A DNA stretch of 13,957 bases from Chlamydomonas sphaeroides (lineage: Eukaryota; Chlorophyta; Chlorophyceae; Chlamydomonadales; Chlamydomonadaceae): positions 51,616-65,572 of the forward strand of contig BDDC01000405.1 in the NCBI GenBank assembly GCA_001662425.1, given 5' to 3'. Positions 9,393 through 13,957 of the stretch are shown in pieces. The first letter of the stretch is position 1, and every line of letters starts with the position of its first letter. The notes beneath the pieces are model-generated. The model did not search any database. It saw nothing but the letters and a program-made list of their open reading frames with translations, and was not told where the DNA came from. The position numbers and the translations under genes are program-made.

Positions 9393-9692
9393 GGCACGGG
9401 GGCGGAGCGGCGGCCAGGTGACGTGGCCGCCGGGGCTGCACGCGGTGTGAGCGGGGAGTGCCGGAGGAGGCGAGGTGCAGCGGACGCCATGGTGGCAGCG
9501 GATGTGCTGTGAGAGATGGGCGGCGCGCCGCGCAAAGCCTGCTCGCGAAGAATGAAGCTACCGTAGCTAGGCCCAGGCTGGCTCCTGTCGTGCCGGCGGC
9601 GGGGCCGTGCTGGCGGTAGCGGCAGCGGCAGCGCGAAGCGGCGAAGCTAGCTGCCTGTGGCATGTCGTTTTGGGGTCTTCTGCGGGCGGGAA

Positions 9693-10159
9693 TGTACCAT
9701 GTAGGGGTTAATGTTTTGATAGTTTGCTAATTGCTGCTCGCTGTTTGCGTATCGCTGCGTGCCGGTCTATTGCCGGACTGCTTTGTACCATACCTGCACT
9801 GCTCGCAGGACAGATTGTTGCGTTGCCGACTGTCGCGTCGCGTGTGCCATGTGCGGATGAGTGTGCCCCCGGCTCATGCCCCGGCGGGTTCCGGGACCAT
9901 CCTGGATCACGGTTGATGGCGGGCAGTACAGTGCGACGGCGGTGGACACGGGGACGGAGGTGCGAGAGCCAGCGGTGAACTGCGTTGCGTTTGTAGTCGC
10001 GTTGAGCTGCGGGCTGGCTGGGGGCTCCAAGCGGCGGCGGTCTTGGGCGCCCTTGCGCGCTGGCGGGTCGTGGGCGTGCACTGTGCGGCGTGAGTGAGTC
10101 GCGTGCCGGCGAGAGCAGGGCTGGGCGGTGCGGCGGGCGGGCGGGCAACCCTGTACCAT
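9693..10159 (+). repeat. Three dispersed copies of TGTACCAT in the 3' UTR
   Basis: Exact copies lie at 9693-9700, 9784-9791 and 10152-10159. The RNA form, UGUACCAU, begins with the UGUA core bound by Pumilio-family proteins, but it does not match the canonical UGUANAUA. Three exact 8-mers in about 1.3 kb are more than chance predicts. Function is speculative. Confidence 0.35.
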
Positions 10160-10713
10160 AGATCATAGCGTCGCGTGCCCGGCTTTTGGCTGTTGTGCTC
10201 TTGACTGCCTGTAGGTTTTCGCACACTGAAAGTGCTGCTGAAGTGGTTGTGCCGCGGGGGACATTCGCGCTCGCTTGCTTTTTGTGTTGTTTGCGTGGCA
10301 GCTGCCCCCGCAGCAGGCCTGGCAGGGGTCGTCCGCCGGCGCGTGCCGGCATCGCGTGCAGCCATGGGCGTCGAGCGAAGCGCCCAAACAACAAAGTGTA
10401 CGATAGGATAGCCTCTTACGCGTGTAGGGGTTTGCTAGCCATGGTTGCCATGCGTTGCCGCACATGCGTGTGTGTTCAAGTGTTGAGTAGAACAGAACCG
10501 TGCGTGTGTGTACACACGGCATGTACATTATGGGTGGCGTGACGGAGGCAAGGCAGGGCAGGCGAGACGTTGCGTTGTGTGTGCGTACAGGCACGGGAGG
10601 GCCGCATGTGGAGGGCCGCCATGGGGGCCAGGACGGGTCAGGGCGCCGCGCGCAGACATGCGCCGTCTAGCTCCCACGCTCCGTGGGTGGGCGAGTGTGT
10701 GTCGGCATACTGG

Positions 10714-10718
10714 TGTAA
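10714..10718 (+). terminator. TGTAA poly(A) signal
   Basis: TGTAA is the standard polyadenylation signal of Chlamydomonas-type nuclear genes. It is the first copy downstream of the large gene's stop, so cleavage would be expected some 10-20 nt later. I see no reverse-strand equivalent (TTACA) between 9393 and the window end, which argues against a minus-strand gene ending here. Confidence 0.5.
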
Positions 10719-10730
10719 CGGCCGTGTGGG

Positions 10731-11842
10731 ATTGGCCAGGGGCCACGACACGCAGCCTCGGCAGCGGCTGCCGTGCAGAGCTTCGGCGCCAGGGGAAGTG
10801 ACCGCAGCGGGCGAGGCAGGGCGCTCTCGTGTCGGCAATGCAGGCACGCTCTATCTGCTCCTGAGCCGAGGATGCCCGTCCTGGCACGTTCCGGCTGCGC
10901 GCGCAGTGTTGGGGGCCGCCGAGCCGGGGCAGGCGCCTGGCACCCGCCGTGCACGGCAGCGAGGAGTTGTAGAATGCAAGAGAGGCTGGCGTGACATCGC
11001 CCGGCCCTGCGCCGCCCCGATAAATGGAACGCGCAGTCATACATAGGGCAAGGTCACGCCACGTTCGTCACGCCGATGGGAGTCTGCATCCGTAGTCGGG
11101 CTGCCAAGTGCGCGTGACGAATGCTTCAACATGTTGTTGAACATGCGCAAGCATGCAGTCAGCATGTCCGATGGGGAAAGGGATAAAGAAGGACAGAGAA
11201 GGCGAACGGGAGGCAGGCGCACAGACCGCGAGACCGCCTACGAGCCCCACGGGTGCCTGGGGGTACACGCTTGTTGACAAGTATGCTATCTAGCATTCAT
11301 GTTTCGTCACAGCGCGTATGGTGAGGCGCTCGCTTCTGCGGCTAGGGCACAAAAACCCGTGCGTGACAGTTCGCGGCCAGCTCATGCCAGCTGTGTGTAG
11401 GCTGGTGTAGGAAACATTATGATCCATTCAAAGGGTGTCGCACAGTGGCGTGCTGTTTTGCAATTTTAACTGGGGCAAAACCCGCTTAGCAGCGCTAACC
11501 GGGCGAAACCTGCAGCAGCTATGCGGAAACTTCGCATTGGGCTTGTAGCGGGAAAGTCGAGGATTGTCGTGCACCGGACACTGGCGTCTGGGAGGGCTCT
11601 CCCCCTCAGTTCGCACATTGCATCGACCGTTTCTCGAGCTGCGCTTGTAGTTTCCACATACGTTGTGATGCACGCGTTGCGCAACTTCCAAATCCACGCA
11701 GCCGTAGTCGATCGCCCGCACTGTCACGTCGAGCGCGCACTCCAACAATCCTGTAGAGCCCTTGGCGCGCGGACTTCAGCCATGTCGGCTCGATGAACCT
11801 GTCGCCGCTGTTCGGCGTCGCCGCGACCCCTCGTGCGCGGCG
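10731..11842. other. Intergenic region and presumed promoter/5' UTR of the SRCR gene
   Basis: This stretch of about 1.1 kb has visibly lower GC than the exons and no open frame that connects through splice sites. No TATA box is certain. AT-rich patches occur at 11020-11027 (ataaatgg) and 11459-11470 (gcaattttaact). A 10-bp inverted repeat and small hairpins lie at 11064-11155. The start of transcription cannot be placed from sequence. Confidence 0.5.
11064..11155. repeat. Inverted repeat TTCGTCACGC/GCGTGACGAA and adjacent hairpins
   Basis: Perfect 10-bp arms lie at 11064-11073 and 11112-11121. They are followed by TTCAAC-ATGTT-GTTGAA (11125-11141) and CATGC-GCAA-GCATG (11142-11155). The arms contain TGACG/CGTCA, the core bound by many bZIP factors. 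TTCGTCAC recurs at 11303-11310. This could be an upstream regulatory cluster or the remnant of a small element. Confidence 0.35.
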
Positions 11843-11903
11843 ATGCGGCAAGGCCTCTTCGTGCTGGTGTTCTCGCTGCTATCGCTGGCACATAGGATAG
11901 ACG
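11843..11903 (+). other. Signal-peptide exon
   Basis: The exon encodes 20 residues plus one base. A basic N-terminus (MRQ) is followed by a 13-residue hydrophobic core and AHRIDG. ATG 11843 is the first ATG in its frame after the upstream stop. The exon end at 11903 uses the donor GTGGGG, chosen because it is the only phase-1 donor before the in-frame TAG (11948-11950) that fits the strong acceptor at 12184. A better-looking GTACGG at 11941 has the wrong phase for every nearby acceptor I tested. Confidence 0.55.
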
Positions 11904-13190
11904 GTGGGGCTGCTAGCATGGCATCGAGCTTGATGGCACTGTACGGCTAGTGACAGTGCCGGCGCGGACACGCTGGTGGTCCCAGACGCGTCAGACGCGT
12001 CAGACGCTGGCGGGGGCCGTGCCAGCTGCACACCCGGTTGCGGCGACGGTGGCTTTTCCTCCGCCTTCAGACACACGCACGTGCCATGTACACAAGGCAC
12101 CTCGCTCCGCCCCTGCCCTGCACAACCAGCTCCGCACCCTCCACCTGCTCGCTCACGCTGACACTCCCGAACCCACAACCGCAGGCCTTGATGGCCCGCC
12201 ACCGCCAGTTGGGCCGCCGATACACCCGCCCAGCCTTGCATCGCCGCAGCATAGCTCACCAGGCGCGCCCAGTCCTCCACCGCCGCTGCCACCCAGCCCT
12301 CCGCCGCTGCAGCCGCCAAGCCCCCGTCCGCCAGCACCGCCCCCAGCACCGCCGCCACCCCCACCGCCCTCGCCGCCCCCAGCGGAGGCTGACCGTGAGT
12401 TGGGACCGGGGTACGCACGCTTCGCTGCGCAAGAGGGCCCAGCGGTCCAGGCCATCAGCGCAGGATGGTTCTGCATCCTCATCCTCAGCAGCACCACGGC
12501 CGCTCCCTTCGCTACCACAGCGGCTGCGGGTGCTGGCACGACTGGTGCTTAGTTACCTTCCGGCAACAGCCTCCATACGCGTAACTGCCCCTGTGCCGTA
12601 CCCTCCGCAGTACGACTGGTCAACGGCAATGTCTCCACCGAAGGGCGATTGGAGGTACGTCGGGGAAAGCTGGCGCCTGTCAAGTGAGGTCACCGGAGGG
12701 CCTAGAGTCCGTTGTCTTGTCGTTGCGTCTCGCTGTTGGGCACTTCTCAACAGCCTGGGCTCACAGCCTGCGCTCCCACGTCGGCTCGGCGCCGCCGTCC
12801 CGAGGGGGCGTCGCAGCTTGGGTTTGCGACCTGCACCGCGCAGCGGCTGTCACAGCAGCCGGGTGGCACCGACCTGACACGGCACCCGCCGGATCACGCC
12901 GGCGCCGCCGCAGGTATTCTACAATCAGACCTGGGGCACCGTGTGCGATGGTGAGCAGCGTCGCGCCGCCGACAGCTGGTCATGCCAGGCGGCTGCGATC
13001 GCTGTTGCAATCAGGGGCTGCCGCCCATCATCTGTTTGCGTGCGAGTGTGCTGGGCGGGGAGATGGGCGAGCGGCCCCGCTCCGGACGGAGCATGACGGC
13101 GGGAGCTTGAGCTTGCATGAGCGGCCTCCGCACCCCGACCTACCTGCCGTACAGCCGTACACCTGAACGCGCCGTACGACGAGCGCACGA

Positions 13191-13245
<55 letters not shown>

Positions 13246-13717
13246 CGTGCTGCTCGCTCGCATCCACCGCACAGATAAGTTCAGCAACGCCGCGGCGGGC
13301 GTGGCGTGCCGGCAGATGGGCTTGCCCTCGGCCAACGCGGTGGCCCTGCTAGGCCGCAGTGAGTCCAACCGGCCTCGTGCCAGCGTACCCTGCACCTGCG
13401 TACCCAGCGCCTGCGTCCGCTGCCGGTTGCGGTCCGTCGCCTGCCGCCTGCGCTCTGCTGGCCACGTGCGGCGAACCCTCCATGGCTGGCCCTGTCTCTC
13501 TCCCTTCCCCTCTTCCCCGACGGCTGCTCGTACGTGCGGACCCCCGTGTCCAACACGATCGCCCAATTCGCGCGCCATTGCCCCACGCGCAGACCACCAG
13601 TTTGGGCCGGGCGTGGACCCCATCTGGCTGGACGACGTGACGTGCGGCGGCACCGAGGCGCGCCTGGCGGACTGCCCCAGGGCGGCCTGGGGGCGCCACA
13701 ACTGCAAGCACACCGAG
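11843..13717 (+). CDS. Secreted or cell-surface SRCR-domain protein with Pro-rich shaft (3' partial)
   Basis: Exons are 11843-11903, 12185-12394, 12611-12654, 12914-12950, 13275-13358 and 13593-13717. They join in phase to 187 codons, and the gene continues beyond the window. The ATG at 11843 starts a signal peptide (GLFVLVFSLLSLA). A Pro/Ser-rich linker follows at about residues 21-90, then an SRCR domain from residue 91 (LRLVNGN) to 187. SRCR domains are extracellular disulfide-bonded ligand-binding modules. The Pro-rich segment resembles the hydroxyproline-rich shafts of algal wall glycoproteins such as pherophorins. More SRCR or lectin-type domains may follow downstream, as in known volvocine SRCR proteins. 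The ligand and cellular role are not evident. The least certain junction is the first, whose donor (GTGGGG) is weak. Confidence 0.8.
11984..12010. repeat. Short 9-bp tandem repeat (AGACGCGTC) in the first intron of the SRCR gene
   Basis: There are two exact copies and one degenerate copy (AGACGCTGG). They lie inside the intron 11904-12184 and have no apparent coding role. Confidence 0.7.
12185..12394 (+). other. Pro-rich (hydroxyproline-rich-like) shaft exon
   Basis: The exon encodes LDGPPPPVGPPIHPP, then dense Pro with SPPPPLPPSPPP and APPPPPPPSPPP motifs, and ends PAEAD. The acceptor CCGCAG (ending 12184) has a CTGAC branch-like motif at about 12157. The donor is a consensus GTGAGT at 12395. 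Ser-Pro(n) blocks are typical substrates for prolyl hydroxylation and O-glycosylation in volvocine extracellular proteins, giving a stiff spacer between the membrane or wall and the SRCR domain. Confidence 0.75.
12951..13274 (+). other. 324-bp intron within the SRCR domain
   Basis: The donor GTGAGC at 12951 and the acceptor CGCACAG ending at 13274 join phase 1 to phase 1 (a GAT codon). The intron contains the (CTG)16 tract close to its 3' end and no other recognisable element. Confidence 0.85.
13192..13239 (+). repeat. (CTG)16 microsatellite
   Basis: Sixteen uninterrupted CTG units lie in the intron, with the last unit 35 nt before the acceptor at 13274. In the transcript this is (CUG)16, which can fold into a hairpin. 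It is probably length-variable between strains. Confidence 0.97.
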
Positions 13718-13870
13718 GTGCGTGGTGGGGAGGGCCGGCGGCGGCTGGGCGGGCAGCAGGCGGCTGGGCTGCTTGGAACACGACGGCTGGCTGGGTAGCG
13801 CGGGCTGCAGCAGCGGGCCGTGCATCAGCACGCCTGGGTGCGGCGAGCCTGGCGGTCTGGCCGGCTAACG

Positions 13871-13957
13871 GGCTGGAGGGCTGGTGGGTTGGCGGGCTGG
13901 CGGGCTGGCGGGCTGGCGGGCTGGCGGGCTGGCGGGCTGGCGGGCTGGCGGGCTGGC
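13871..13957. repeat. 8-bp minisatellite (GGCTGGCG)n running off the window
   Basis: Three degenerate copies (13871, 13879, 13887) are followed by perfect copies from 13895 to the window end, nearly eight units. It lies in the intron that begins at 13718 (donor GTGCGT). The total array length is unknown because it is cut by the window edge. Confidence 0.95.

Larger units (their letters stand above)
9393..10730 (+). other. Probable 3' untranslated region of the large gene
   Basis: After TGA 9390-9392 the composition becomes more balanced, with T-rich patches and no convincing splice-linked coding sequence. The first TGTAA downstream of the stop is at 10714, implying a 3' UTR of about 1.3 kb, which is long but not unusual for this algal group. 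A weaker variant signal such as TGTAG (9700-9704) could end it sooner. A minus-strand frame at 9708-10394 has no recognisable domain and is not called. Confidence 0.55.
12611..13717 (+). other. SRCR domain split over four exons
   Basis: The pieces read LRLVNGNVSTEGRLE, VFYNQTWGTVCD, then DKFSNAAAGVACRQMGLP and HQFGPGVDPIWLDDVTCGG, and finally EARLADCP with WGRHNCKHTE. Visible cysteines are residues 116, 129, 163, 173 and 183. The final VVC-type cysteine should be in the next exon. The positions that hold the extra C1 and C4 cysteines of group B domains are Glu and Leu here, so this is group A-like. Two N-glycosylation sequons are visible (N97-V-S and N109-Q-T). Two exons are tiny (44 and 37 nt). 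Confidence 0.93.

Noticed and set aside
9708..10394. Minus-strand frame of 228 codons in the presumed 3' UTR
   Set aside because: It has no recognisable domain, no TTACA (reverse TGTAA) anywhere downstream on that strand between the large gene's stop and the frame, and no convincing splice sites. It is basic and low in structure, as expected from random GC-rich sequence.
10506..10517. 12-bp palindrome GTGTGTACACAC
   Set aside because: It arises from a simple GT/AC dinucleotide run and needs no special function.
11428..11796. Overlapping open frames on both strands upstream of the SRCR gene
   Set aside because: Neither translation resembles a protein domain, neither links to the signal-peptide exon in phase, and composition matches non-coding sequence.
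11941..11946. GTACGG as the donor of the signal-peptide exon
   Set aside because: It leaves phase 2, and none of the acceptors between 11950 and 12184 leading into the Pro-rich frame has the matching phase.
1..13957. CRISPR arrays, tRNA or rRNA genes, transposases, phage-like or toxin-antitoxin modules
   Set aside because: I saw no cloverleaf, spaced direct repeats, conserved rRNA segments or transposase motifs on reading both strands. All repeats found are tandem micro- or minisatellites or coding duplications.

Overview
This window looks like nuclear DNA from a volvocine green alga (Chlamydomonas or a close relative). The signs are very GC-rich exons dominated by GCC/GCG alanine codons, frequent introns of 130-400 bp with GTGAGC/GTACGC-type donors and C-rich CAG acceptors, a TGTAA poly(A) signal, and an extracellular-type gene that joins a proline-rich hydroxyproline-glycoprotein-like shaft to a scavenger-receptor (SRCR) domain. 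The species assignment is an inference. I see no prokaryotic gene organisation, tRNA, rRNA, CRISPR array or intact transposon.

Bases 1-9392 hold most of one large plus-strand gene. I could thread eleven exons (160-554, 705-876, 1025-1233, 1376-1679, 1977-2130, 2358-4139, 4535-4798, 5008-5252, 5443-5898, 6034-8436, 8568-9392). Every junction is phase-compatible and the model totals 7209 nt, or 2402 codons plus TGA. The 5' end is unresolved. The protein is an unrecognised, extremely Ala/Pro-rich, mostly disordered polypeptide. It has one clear hydrophobic (membrane-like) segment, a helical charged region, a Q/E/K-rich tract, several young tandem repeats and acidic patches towards the C-terminus.

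Bases 9393 to about 10730 are read as a long 3' UTR ending at a TGTAA signal (10714-10718). It carries three copies of the 8-mer TGTACCAT. Bases 10731-11842 are non-coding intergenic or promoter sequence.

Bases 11843-13957 contain the 5' part of a second plus-strand gene. Its pieces are a signal-peptide exon (11843-11903), a Pro-rich exon (12185-12394), and four short exons (12611-12654, 12914-12950, 13275-13358, 13593-13717) that encode almost all of one SRCR domain. The phases sum exactly (561 nt, 187 codons) and the gene runs off the right edge. Its introns carry a (CTG)16 tract and an 8-bp minisatellite.

The two genes have the same orientation but no evident functional link. The best leads are the exon-scale duplication across the intron after 4139, whose 143-bp core differs at one synonymous base, and the modular SRCR gene. 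I found no strong case for an entirely new biological system here.
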